This document shows positions 1-6,493 of a stretch of 10,264 bases of DNA, in pieces; positions within the stretch are counted from its first letter, which is position 1, and every line of letters starts with the position of its first letter. Origin of the DNA: Candidatus Omnitrophota bacterium. GTDB taxonomy: Bacteria > Omnitrophota > Gorgyraeia > Zapsychrales > Fredricksoniimonadaceae. The position numbers were made by a program, and so were the translations under genes. The stretch lies in contig JAHFGE010000048.1 of assembly GCA_023247575.1 (NCBI GenBank), positions 1 through 10,264 of the forward strand, in the 5' to 3' direction. The notes under the pieces are model-generated. The model saw only the letters and a program-made list of their open reading frames with translations, was not told the origin of the DNA and searched no databases.

Positions 1-1
1 G

Positions 2-2245
2 CAAATCCAAGGCGCGGTTCAAGGGGTGGGCTTTCGCCCCTTTGTTTACCGTTTAGCCACAGAATTGGGCTTGGGCGGTTTTGTGTCCAATACCAACCAG
101 GGAGTGGTCATTGAAGTGGAAGGAGAACGGCAGGAGCTTGAATCTTTCTTAAAGCGTTTAAAGAAAGAGACTCCTGTGCAAGCATTGATTCAGGAATTTA
201 CCTCTTTAGTCGGCCGAGTGCATGGTTATAAGGGCTTTGAGATCCGTCCTAGCCAAGACAATAGTGAAAAAATAGCTTTTGTGCTTCCCGATTTAGCCAC
301 CTGTCCTGATTGTCTCAAAGAAATTTTCGATCCTTTTAATCGCCGCTATTTATATCCCTTTACCAACTGCACCTGTTGCGGACCGCGCTATTCAATTCTG
401 GAACAATTGCCTTATGACCGGCCCAATACGTCCATGAAAAGTTTTGTTATGTGTCCTCGGTGTGAACGTGAGTATGACGATCCTCATGACCGCCGGTTTC
501 ATGCCCAGCCTAATGCCTGTGGCCAATGCGGTCCGCATGTAGAGCTTTGGGATGCCAAAGGTTCTCTGGTAACGTTACATCATCAGGCTATTGAAGAGGC
601 GGTAGGGGTTATTAAAAAGGGCCAAATATTGGCATTCAAAGGGATCGGTGGTTTTCAACTGTTAGTGGATGCTTTCAATGGCGATGCTGTGGAATTATTG
701 CGTCAACGCAAACACCGTGAAGAAAAACCTTTTGCGCTGATGTTTCCATCCCTGGAATCCATTAAAGAAGTATGTGAGGTTTCCATCAAGGAAGAGAAGT
801 TATTAACTTCACCAGCATCACCGATTGTTTTATTGAATAAAAAAGGCAATGCTAGAGCCATGGCCCAGGTGGTATCACCAGATAATCCGTATTTGGGGGG
901 CATGCTGCCGTATAGTTCGTTGCATCATATCCTCATGCGGCAATTGCATAGTCCAGTGGTGGCTACCAGTGGTAACCTGTCGGATGAGCCGATTTGTATC
1001 GATGAATACGAAGCACTGCACAGACTCCGGGGGATTGCGGACTTCTTCTTAGTTCATAATCGCCCTATTGTCCGCCATGTGGATGATTCCATTGCTTGGC
1101 TGATGAAAGGAGAATCATCTATTTTACGACGGGCCCGTGGATTTGCCCCTTTACCAATTGTTTTAGACCAAGAGGGTCCCAGTGTCCTGGCCTATGGAGG
1201 ACATTTAAAAAATACCGTGGCTCTTAAAATCAAAGACAGAGTTTTTGTGAGCCAACATATAGGTGATTTACAAACTAAAGAATCATTTAAAGCTTATGCG
1301 CATACTTTAAATAGTCTGAAAAATATTTATCCATCACCCTTAGATTTTTTAGCGTGCGATTTGCATCACGATTATATTTCTTCACAACAAGCTTTAGCAA
1401 GTTCTCAAGATCTGATACAAGTTCAGCATCACCATGCGCATATTGTTTCCTGCATGGCTGAGCATCATTTGCAAGGACCTGTGTTGGGCTTGTGCTGGGA
1501 TGGCACAGGCTTAGGCAGTGATGGCACGATTTGGGGCGGCGAATTTCTAATTTGTACGTTGAAAGATTTTAAAAGGGTAGGGCATATACGTCCTTTCAGG
1601 CTTATCGGCGGCAATTTAGCCATACGTGAGCCCCGTCGGAGTGCTATCAGTTTATTAAAAGAGCTTTCTCTGGAAACAGACATTATTCAAGGTTATGATT
1701 TAAAAATCATGTCGCAGATGATAGATAAAGGAATCAATTGCCCCTTGACGACCAGTATGGGGCGTTTATTTGATGCGGTGGCTGCTCTGACTGGTCTTTG
1801 CTACAGGAATAATTTTGAAGCACAGGCCGCTATGAAGCTGGAGTTTGCTTTAGGAGCAAGGCCGTATGGAAAAGGCAGCTATCCTTGGGAAATAGCTGTT
1901 ATTGAAGGTAAGTATATTTTTAATTGGGAATCCATGATTAAACTTTTGCTGAAGGATATCAAAAAAAAGATTCATGTTCGAAAAATCTCTTTGAAGTTTC
2001 ATAATACTCTTATAGAAATGGCTGTTGAAATAGCCAGACGGGTAGGTCATGCCCAAGTTGCTTTAAGCGGAGGATGTTTTCAAAACAAATATTTAACGGA
2101 AACTCTCATTGAACGGCTGGTGCAAGAAGGGTTTGATCCGTTTTGGCATCAGCAGATTCCGCCTCATGATGGGGGGATATCCCTGGGGCAAGCAGTAGTG
2201 GCTGCGAATGTGATGTTGCAAAAGGAGAGTCAAATATGTGTTTAG
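2..2245 (+). CDS. hypF: HypF carbamoyltransferase, [NiFe]-hydrogenase maturation (5' partial)
   Basis: HypF turns carbamoyl phosphate and ATP into carbamoyl-adenylate and transfers the carbamoyl group to the C-terminal cysteine of HypE, the source of the cyanide ligands of [NiFe] hydrogenases. The reading frame is open from base 2, and its first codons read QIQGAVQGVGFRPF, the acylphosphatase signature. The GTG at 26 is therefore an internal valine, and only about ten residues are missing upstream. Counting from that GTG, the order is: acylphosphatase domain (about 1-75); two zinc fingers, each CxxC-x18-CxxC (C93, C96, C115, C118 and C143, C146, C165, C168); YrdC-like domain (about 185-375, with ATSGNLSDEP); and Kae1-like domain with HHHAH (468-472), DGTGLGSDGT and LSGGCFQN. 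Length and domain order match intact HypF. The 3' end overlaps hypC by 10 bases. The start and any promoter lie outside the window. Confidence 0.97.
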   Translation, partial: QIQGAVQGVGFRPFVYRLATELGLGGFVSNTNQGVVIEVEGERQELESFLKRLKKETPVQALIQEFTSLVGRVHGYKGFEIRPSQDNSEKIAFVLPDLATCPDCLKEIFDPFNRRYLYPFTNCTCCGPRYSILEQLPYDRPNTSMKSFVMCPRCEREYDDPHDRRFHAQPNACGQCGPHVELWDAKGSLVTLHHQAIEEAVGVIKKGQILAFKGIGGFQLLVDAFNGDAVELLRQRKHREEKPFALMFPSLESIKEVCEVSIKEEKLLTSPASPIVLLNKKGNARAMAQVVSPDNPYLGGMLPYSSLHHILMRQLHSPVVATSGNLSDEPICIDEYEALHRLRGIADFFLVHNRPIVRHVDDSIAWLMKGESSILRRARGFAPLPIVLDQEGPSVLAYGGHLKNTVALKIKDRVFVSQHIGDLQTKESFKAYAHTLNSLKNIYPSPLDFLACDLHHDYISSQQALASSQDLIQVQHHHAHIVSCMAEHHLQGPVLGLCWDGTGLGSDGTIWGGEFLICTLKDFKRVGHIRPFRLIGGNLAIREPRRSAISLLKELSLETDIIQGYDLKIMSQMIDKGINCPLTTSMGRLFDAVAALTGLCYRNNFEAQAAMKLEFALGARPYGKGSYPWEIAVIEGKYIFNWESMIKLLLKDIKKKIHVRKISLKFHNTLIEMAVEIARRVGHAQVALSGGCFQNKYLTETLIERLVQEGFDPFWHQQIPPHDGGISLGQAVVAANVMLQKESQICV

Positions 2246-2496
2246 CGATTCCGGGTAAGATTGAAGATATTACTTCCTTCGATGGCGACCCTTTAAATAG
2301 GAAGGGCAAGGTCAACTTTGGCGGCATTCGCAAGGAAGTCAACCTGGCTTACGTTCCCCAAGCCAGGTTGGGCGACTATGTGATTGTGCATGTCGGTTTT
2401 GCCATCAGCATGGTGCAGCAGGAAGAGGCTGCAAAGGTTTTTGAGTATTTAAAGGAAATGGGTGAACTTGATGAAATTCATGGACGAATATCGTGA
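2236..2496 (+). CDS. hypC: HypC/HybG-type hydrogenase maturation chaperone
   Basis: HypC is a small chaperone that works with HypD while the Fe(CN)2CO unit is built and then delivers it to the hydrogenase large subunit. The 86-residue product begins MCLAIPGKI. Cys2 is the invariant residue exposed after removal of Met1 and needed for iron binding and partner contact. It also has the family's HVGFAIS segment near residues 51-57. The start is well supported: AAGGAG at 2222-2227 lies 8 bases before the ATG, and the family always starts MC. The gene overlaps the end of hypF by 10 bases, and its own 3' end overlaps the start of hypD, as expected for coupled translation of partner proteins. Confidence 0.96.
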   Translation: MCLAIPGKIEDITSFDGDPLNRKGKVNFGGIRKEVNLAYVPQARLGDYVIVHVGFAISMVQQEEAAKVFEYLKEMGELDEIHGRIS

Positions 2497-3568
2497 TCCA
2501 GTGGCAGTTAAACAAATAGCAGAGCAAATCCATCGCATCACCACCCAACATTGGGTTTTAATGGAAATTTGCGGAGGGCAGACCCATGCCATCGTGAAGT
2601 TCGGTATCGACGAGCTTTTGCCCAAATCCATTGAATTAGTGCATGGTCCGGGATGCCCGGTCTGTGTAACACCGTTAGAAATTATTGATAAAGCCTTATT
2701 GATTGCTGGGCGCCCAGAAGTCATTTTCTGTTCTTTTGGAGATATGCTGCGAGTGCCGGGATCGGACAAAGATTTATTTTCCGTGAAAGCTGGCGGCGGG
2801 GATGTGCGCATTGTTTATTCGCCCATGGATGCTTTAGAAATCGCCAGGAAGAATCCAGAAAGGGAAGTGGTTTTCTTTGCGGTCGGGTTTGAAACCACGG
2901 CTCCGGCCAATGCCATGGCGGTTTATCAAGCTAAAAAGCAAGGGTTAAGTAATTTTTCAATTTTAGTTTCTCATGTGCTAGTGCCACCAGCCATGGAAGC
3001 CATTTTGTCTTCTAAACTTAACAGGGTGCAAGGATTTTTGGCGGCTGGCCATGTGTGTACGGTGGTGGGTTATAAAGAATATGAGCCGATCGCCAGGAAA
3101 TATAAAGTGCCCATTGTTGTCACTGGATTTGAACCTCTAGATATCCTAGAAGGTATTTATATGTGTGTACGTCAATTGGAGCAAAACCGCTATGAGGTGG
3201 AGAACCAGTACGTGCGCTCGGTCAGAAAAGAAGGCAATACGCATGCGGTAAGAATTGTGGAAGATGTATTTTGTGTTGTTCCCCGCAAATGGCGAGGTTT
3301 TGGTGAGATTCCTCAAAGCGGGTTAGGACTTCGTAAGTCCTATAGACTTTTCGATGCCGAAGAGAAATTTGCTTTAAAAGATTTACAAATCCAAGAAAGC
3401 ACGAAGTGTATGAGCGGATTAATCCTGCAAGGGGTTAAAAAACCGCATGAATGCCAAGCCTTTGGAGGTCAATGTACACCCGAGCATCCCTTGGGAGCAA
3501 CCATGGTTTCTTCCGAAGGTACCTGCGCAGCCTATTACCGCTATCGTCGGGTGGTGGCCCATGTTTAA
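2471..3568 (+). CDS. hypD: HypD iron-sulfur hydrogenase maturation protein
   Basis: HypD is the [4Fe-4S] scaffold on which, with HypC, iron receives its CN and CO ligands. With the ATG at 2471 the protein starts MKFMDEYRDP, as usual for the family, and is 365 residues long. A GTG at 2462 in the same frame would add MNL and is better spaced from AAGGA (2452-2456), so the start is uncertain by three codons. Visible motifs are CGGQTH (C34), GPGCPVC (C62, C65), GFETTAP (from about 139) and the C-terminal cluster-binding cysteines C313, C328, C335 and C352. These are the conserved HypD cysteines, including those implicated in the thiol/disulfide chemistry. It overlaps hypC by 26 bases and hypE by 8, in the middle of the operon. 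Nothing is missing. Confidence 0.96.
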   Translation: MKFMDEYRDPVAVKQIAEQIHRITTQHWVLMEICGGQTHAIVKFGIDELLPKSIELVHGPGCPVCVTPLEIIDKALLIAGRPEVIFCSFGDMLRVPGSDKDLFSVKAGGGDVRIVYSPMDALEIARKNPEREVVFFAVGFETTAPANAMAVYQAKKQGLSNFSILVSHVLVPPAMEAILSSKLNRVQGFLAAGHVCTVVGYKEYEPIARKYKVPIVVTGFEPLDILEGIYMCVRQLEQNRYEVENQYVRSVRKEGNTHAVRIVEDVFCVVPRKWRGFGEIPQSGLGLRKSYRLFDAEEKFALKDLQIQESTKCMSGLILQGVKKPHECQAFGGQCTPEHPLGATMVSSEGTCAAYYRYRRVVAHV

Positions 3569-4595
3569 TTGTCCCATTCCCATTAAAAATTATCCCACGG
3601 TGCAATTGGCGCATGGTGGCGGCGGCAGCCTCATGAACCAATTAATTGAAAAAATGTTTCTAGCCAGCTTTGATAGCGCGCCCTTGAAGCAGCGTCATGA
3701 TTCCGCCATGCTTGATCTGCCACGTGGCCGAATTGCTTTTACCACAGATTCTTATGTCATTAGACCCTTGTTTTTCCCAGGCGGAGACATTGGCAAGCTG
3801 GCGATATTCGGTACTGTTAATGATTTAGCGATGGCAGGGGCGAAACCATTATATTTAAGCGTTGGTTTTATTTTGGAAGAAGGATTACCCATGGAAATAC
3901 TTTGGAAGGTGATTTGCTCCATGAAAGAAGCGGCAGAAGCAACCGGTGTACAGATTGCCACAGGGGATACCAAGGTCGTAGATAAAGGCAAAGGCGATGG
4001 CATTTTTATCAATACTTCTGGGATAGGTGTAATGGATCATTCTTTAAATATTGCTCCAGGTCAAGTACGTGAAGGTGATGTGATGATCGTTAATGGCGAT
4101 CTGGGCCGCCATGGTATGGCCATTATGGCTGTTCGAGAAGGTCTAGAATTTGAAACCGCTATCGAATCCGATGCCGCGCCTTTGGCGGACATGATCCTTG
4201 ATTTGATCGGGCAGGGCATTGAGATCCATTGTATGCGGGATTTGACCCGTGGGGGGTTGGCAAGTGCCTTAAATGAAATTAGCTCAGTTTGCGGCTTAAG
4301 TATGGAAATAGGGGAGACCAAAATACCTGTGCGTGAAGATGCGAAGGCGGCTTGTGAACTCCTGGGATTTGACCCTCTGTATGTGGCCAATGAAGGCCGC
4401 TGTGTGGTCTTTGTACCGGCAAACCAAGCACCTAAAGCCCTTGAGATTATGCTTAGGCATGATATCGGTAAAGAATCTGTGGTTATAGGGCAGGTTACCA
4501 AAGAAACCCCTACGGCGGTCTATTTAAAGAATGCTATTGGCGCCGTACGTATTGTGGATATGCTAAGCGGGGAGCAGTTGCCTAGGATTTGCTAA
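3561..4595 (+). CDS. hypE: HypE carbamoyl dehydratase, hydrogenase maturation
   Basis: HypE accepts the carbamoyl group from HypF on its C-terminal cysteine and uses ATP to dehydrate the thiocarboxamide to thiocyanate, which supplies cyanide to the HypCD complex. The protein ends PRIC with the reactive Cys344 as the last residue, the family hallmark. Other features are an N-terminal VQLAHGGGG segment (usually HGSGG), TTDSYVIRPLFFPGGDIG, the AIR-synthase-like segment GTVNDLAMAGAKP, GDTKVVDKG and MRDLTRGGLA. The frame stays open upstream to 3447, but that stretch is inside hypD and unlike any HypE N-terminus. The ATG at 3561 gives 344 residues, about the family length, and an 8-base overlap with hypD. 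It is the last gene of the operon and is followed by an intrinsic terminator. Confidence 0.96.
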   Translation: MFNCPIPIKNYPTVQLAHGGGGSLMNQLIEKMFLASFDSAPLKQRHDSAMLDLPRGRIAFTTDSYVIRPLFFPGGDIGKLAIFGTVNDLAMAGAKPLYLSVGFILEEGLPMEILWKVICSMKEAAEATGVQIATGDTKVVDKGKGDGIFINTSGIGVMDHSLNIAPGQVREGDVMIVNGDLGRHGMAIMAVREGLEFETAIESDAAPLADMILDLIGQGIEIHCMRDLTRGGLASALNEISSVCGLSMEIGETKIPVREDAKAACELLGFDPLYVANEGRCVVFVPANQAPKALEIMLRHDIGKESVVIGQVTKETPTAVYLKNAIGAVRIVDMLSGEQLPRIC

Positions 4596-4617
4596 ATTAC
4601 AGTCAAAATTACAGTGT
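4594..4617. repeat. Two tandem 12-base units after hypE
   Basis: Two adjacent units starting AAATTACAGT (4594-4605 and 4606-4617) agree at 10 of 12 positions. They overlap the hypE stop codon and lie in the short gap between the convergent hypE and helicase genes. No function is apparent; this may be simple duplication in AT-rich spacer. Confidence 0.4.
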
Positions 4618-4635
4618 AAAATTGCAAAAATCAGC

Positions 4636-4980
4636 CTAATGCCGGTGCCGGTGGAACCTGTGAAACTGCCGGCTTTTTTGTTTGATGAGCTTCTTGGCAT
4701 GGGTAAAGTATTCTTTAGGCATGTCCGGGTGCTGCACAATAGGGACTTTGGTGCCAATGGCTTTTTCAATGTCTTTAATACTATCTGTTTGATCAGGGCA
4801 GGCAAAAGAAATGGCCAAACCCTTGCGGCCGGCCCGGCCAGTACGGCCGATGCGATGCACATAATTATCCGCTTCATCCGGCAAATCATAATTAACCACT
4901 AAACCGATGTCTTTGACATCAATGCCTCTGGCGGCAATTTCCGTGGCCACCAGGATGCGCACATGGCTCTTTTTAAAGGA
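4636..4980 (-). pseudogene. DEAD-box RNA helicase, C-terminal part after a premature stop
   Basis: This is the remainder of RecA-like domain 2 of the helicase encoded just upstream on the same strand and in the same frame, cut off by the TAA at 4981-4983. The residues after the stop read SFKKSHVRILVATEIAARGIDV, continuing the family's motif V region. Motif VI, HRIGRTGR, follows at about residues 331-338 of the full protein. The piece ends with a basic KSRQFHRFHRHRH tail at a TAG. Full length would be 403 residues, normal for a RhlE-type helicase. A GTG at 4962 could in principle start translation, but half of domain 2 alone would not be an active helicase. All motifs after the stop are intact, so the break is very recent, polymorphic or a sequence error. 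Confidence 0.8.
4647..4683 (+). terminator. Rho-independent terminator of the hyp operon
   Basis: GCCGGTGG (4647-4654) pairs with CTGCCGGC (4666-4673) to form an 8-bp stem with two G-U pairs and an 11-base loop. It is followed directly by TTTTTTG and TTT (4674-4683). On the plus strand this is a textbook intrinsic terminator 52 bases after the hypE stop. It lies inside the last codons of the convergent helicase gene, so the same bases encode that protein's basic C-terminal tail on the other strand. Confidence 0.75.
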
Positions 4981-5847
4981 TTACAGGGCATGTTGGCGCT
5001 CCCGTTGGTTCTTATCGGAATGGATTTCCGCGGTTTTAAAGTTTTTCAGTTTGAGATTCTTGGCTAAACGAGATGCACCGATTTTAGTACGGCAAAAAAC
5101 CAGCGTGCTGACCCGATGTTGGTGTAGGAGTTTTTCCAAAAGCCTAAATTTGTCCGCATGGCTGACAATATAAAGTGATTGCTCAATATTTTTAGCGGCA
5201 GTGGCTGGGGGAGTGATTTCGATGCGCACAGGATGGTGCATATACTGCTGGGCAATTCTGGCAATGTCATCCGGCATGGTGGCTGAAAACAGCATGGTTT
5301 GGCGCTTTTGGGCCACATATTTAAGGATAGTTTCCACCTGAGGTATAAAACCCATGTCCAGCATGCGGTCAGCTTCATCCAAAACCACAATAATGGCATC
5401 GTCCAGACGTGTGGTTTGCTGGCGCAAATGATCCAGCATGCGACCAGGCGTGGCAATAATGATTCTAATATGCTGGTGTAATTCTTTAATTTGCTTCTTG
5501 ATATCTTCACCGCCAATGAGACAAGTTGATTGGATTCCTAACGGAGTGCCAATTTTTCTTAAACTTTCATGAATTTGCTGAGCTAATTCGCGCGTAGGTG
5601 CCAAAACCAGACCGCGGCCCTGGGTGTGGCCCAAACGAGCCAACATAGGGATGCCAAAAGCCAGAGTTTTACCTGTGCCGGTCTGGGCAATACCCACAAT
5701 ATCTTTGCCTTCCAAAGCCAGGGGAATAGTTTTAGCCTGAATAAAGGCAGGGTATCGGAAGCCCAAACGGTCTAAAATTTCAACAATTTTGGCCGGAATG
5801 TGCAGATTGTGAAAGGTTTGCTGAAAGTCTTGAAAAGCGGTCTCCAT
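4981..5847 (-). CDS. DEAD-box RNA helicase (RhlE type), truncated by an in-frame TAA
   Basis: DEAD-box helicases use ATP to unwind short RNA duplexes in ribosome assembly and mRNA turnover. The first 288 residues carry the Q-motif region (GFRYPAFIQ, about 29-37), motif I AQTGTGKT (54-61), Ia PTRELAQ (84-90), Ib TPGR (133-136), II DEAD (157-160), III SAT (188-190) and motif IV LVFCRTK (249-255). Domain 1 is complete and domain 2 is cut after QRERQHAL, where a TAA occupies codon 289. The missing motifs V and VI follow in the same frame. As sequenced, the product could bind ATP but not close on RNA. The start ATG has only a weak ribosome binding site, and the 74 bases before it are very AT-rich (TATATT on this strand is a possible -10). 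The TA pair lies upstream on the same strand. The subfamily (RhlE versus SrmB or CsdA) is by overall resemblance only. Confidence 0.9.
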   Translation of the reverse strand: METAFQDFQQTFHNLHIPAKIVEILDRLGFRYPAFIQAKTIPLALEGKDIVGIAQTGTGKTLAFGIPMLARLGHTQGRGLVLAPTRELAQQIHESLRKIGTPLGIQSTCLIGGEDIKKQIKELHQHIRIIIATPGRMLDHLRQQTTRLDDAIIVVLDEADRMLDMGFIPQVETILKYVAQKRQTMLFSATMPDDIARIAQQYMHHPVRIEITPPATAAKNIEQSLYIVSHADKFRLLEKLLHQHRVSTLVFCRTKIGASRLAKNLKLKNFKTAEIHSDKNQRERQHAL

Positions 5848-5921
5848 AAATATTCTTAAATAACTTCCTATAATATATGTTATGTTAAGTTTTTATATAG
5901 AAATTTAATGAATTTAGTTAC

Positions 5922-6197
5922 TCAATTGTTTATGGATTTGGAATAGACATTTTTACGATGTCCAATGCGGAAAACAGTAATTAAGATTTCCCAATGGGCA
6001 ATCCGGTAAATGACACGATAATCATCAAAGCGGTATCGCCAAAATCCTTTAAAGGCACCAGTGAGTGGCTTACCCAAACCTTGAGGATCCCTTGCTAAAT
6101 ATTTCTCGATCTTATCTATGATTCTGCGTCGCAAGGAGTGATCCAGCTTAGCCAAATCCCGCTCTATTCCCTCTGCATAGGCGACTTTATAAACCAA
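5922..6197 (-). CDS. RelE/ParE-superfamily toxin
   Basis: This 91-residue protein has the RelE/ParE toxin fold signature. N-terminal helices (IERDLAKLDHSLRRRIIDKI, about 11-30) are followed by KPLTGAFKGFWRYRFDDYRVIYRI (about 43-66) and a last strand with IGHRKNVY (78-85). The conserved basic and aromatic residues (R54, R56, Y60, R61, R81, K82, Y85) fit the RelE branch, which cleaves mRNA on the ribosome, better than gyrase-directed ParE, but the target cannot be settled from sequence. The start is a TTG at 6195-6197, chosen because GAGG at 6205-6208 lies 7 bases before it. It overlaps the end of the antitoxin gene by 11 bases, the usual antitoxin-first order. The weak TTG start would keep toxin output below antitoxin output. 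Confidence 0.88.
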   Translation of the reverse strand: MVYKVAYAEGIERDLAKLDHSLRRRIIDKIEKYLARDPQGLGKPLTGAFKGFWRYRFDDYRVIYRIAHWEILITVFRIGHRKNVYSKSINN

Positions 6198-6405
6198 GAC
6201 GCTTCCTCATTTCGGTACTGGAGATGATTTTTGTTCTCGGATCTTCGAAACGCTCTTTGGCAATTCGGGCGTCCTCATATTCCTCCAAATATGTTCTCAG
6301 TGCCTCCTCCACATAATATTTTTCCGAACGGCAAGTAATCCTGGCTATTTTGGATAAACGGCCAACGATTTTTTCTTCAAGACGAAAAGCTTTAAGTATA
6401 GTCAT
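6187..6405 (-). CDS. RelB-like ribbon-helix-helix antitoxin
   Basis: This 72-residue antitoxin partners the RelE-type toxin encoded directly downstream. The N-terminus (TILKAFRLEEKIVGRLSKIA) reads as a ribbon-helix-helix strand plus first helix. It continues with RSEKYYVEEALRTYLEEYED, then a charged C-terminal tail ending in SSTEMRKRLGL that should wrap around the toxin. It resembles the small RelB/DUF6290 antitoxins that often end in RKRLGL. The start is firm: AAGGAGG at 6414-6420 is a perfect ribosome binding site 8 bases from the ATG, much stronger than the toxin's. RHH antitoxins usually repress their own promoter as dimers, and phased repeats just upstream (6428-6457) suit that role. Confidence 0.88.
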   Translation of the reverse strand: MTILKAFRLEEKIVGRLSKIARITCRSEKYYVEEALRTYLEEYEDARIAKERFEDPRTKIISSTEMRKRLGL

Positions 6406-6427
6406 GATTATAGCCTCCTTTTAGGAC

Positions 6428-6457
6428 AAGTATAACATTGTATAACAATATATAACA
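6428..6457 (-). promoter_or_regulatory. Three 10-bp-phased TGTTATA repeats, probable TA operator
   Basis: Read on the minus strand, TGTTATA occurs three times with a period of exactly 10 bases (units 6457-6448, 6447-6438 and 6437-6428). The middle unit is also part of TTGT-TAT-ACAA, a short palindrome. Repeats placed one helical turn apart present the same face of the DNA, the pattern expected for cooperative binding by ribbon-helix-helix dimers such as the antitoxin encoded 23 bases downstream. That the antitoxin binds here is inference. Confidence 0.6.
6429..6437 (-). promoter_or_regulatory. Predicted extended -10 promoter of the TA operon
   Basis: On the minus strand the bases read TG-T-TATACT, an extended -10 (TGn plus a hexamer one mismatch from TATAAT). 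Transcription would begin around 6421-6423, giving a leader of only about 15-18 bases with AAGGAGG in it. No good -35 is visible at 17 bases, which is acceptable for an extended -10. The hexamer lies within the third operator repeat, so antitoxin binding would directly block polymerase. Confidence 0.45.
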
Positions 6458-6493
6458 GATATTTTTCTGTAATTTTTTAGAGGGCAGACCTGT

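Noticed and set aside
3447..3560. N-terminal extension of hypE from an upstream ATG
   Set aside because: This stretch is hypD in another frame and does not resemble any HypE N-terminus. The ATG at 3561 gives the expected family start and a short overlap.
4061..4501. Long antisense frame opposite hypE
   Set aside because: Composition follows the hypE codons on the other strand; no recognisable domain or ribosome binding site.
4636..4962. Independent small protein from a GTG at 4962
   Set aside because: It is the continuation of helicase domain 2 in the same frame, with only a weak ribosome binding site, and would contain only motifs V and VI.
4978..4986. TAA as a recoded sense codon or programmed readthrough
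   Set aside because: TAA ends several intact genes in the window, the context TAA-T favours termination, and no stem-loop or known recoding signal is visible nearby.
5869..5874. Plus-strand TATAAT between helicase and toxin genes
   Set aside because: It would drive antisense transcription into the TA pair, there is no -35 at a suitable distance, and such hexamers are expected by chance in this AT-rich gap.
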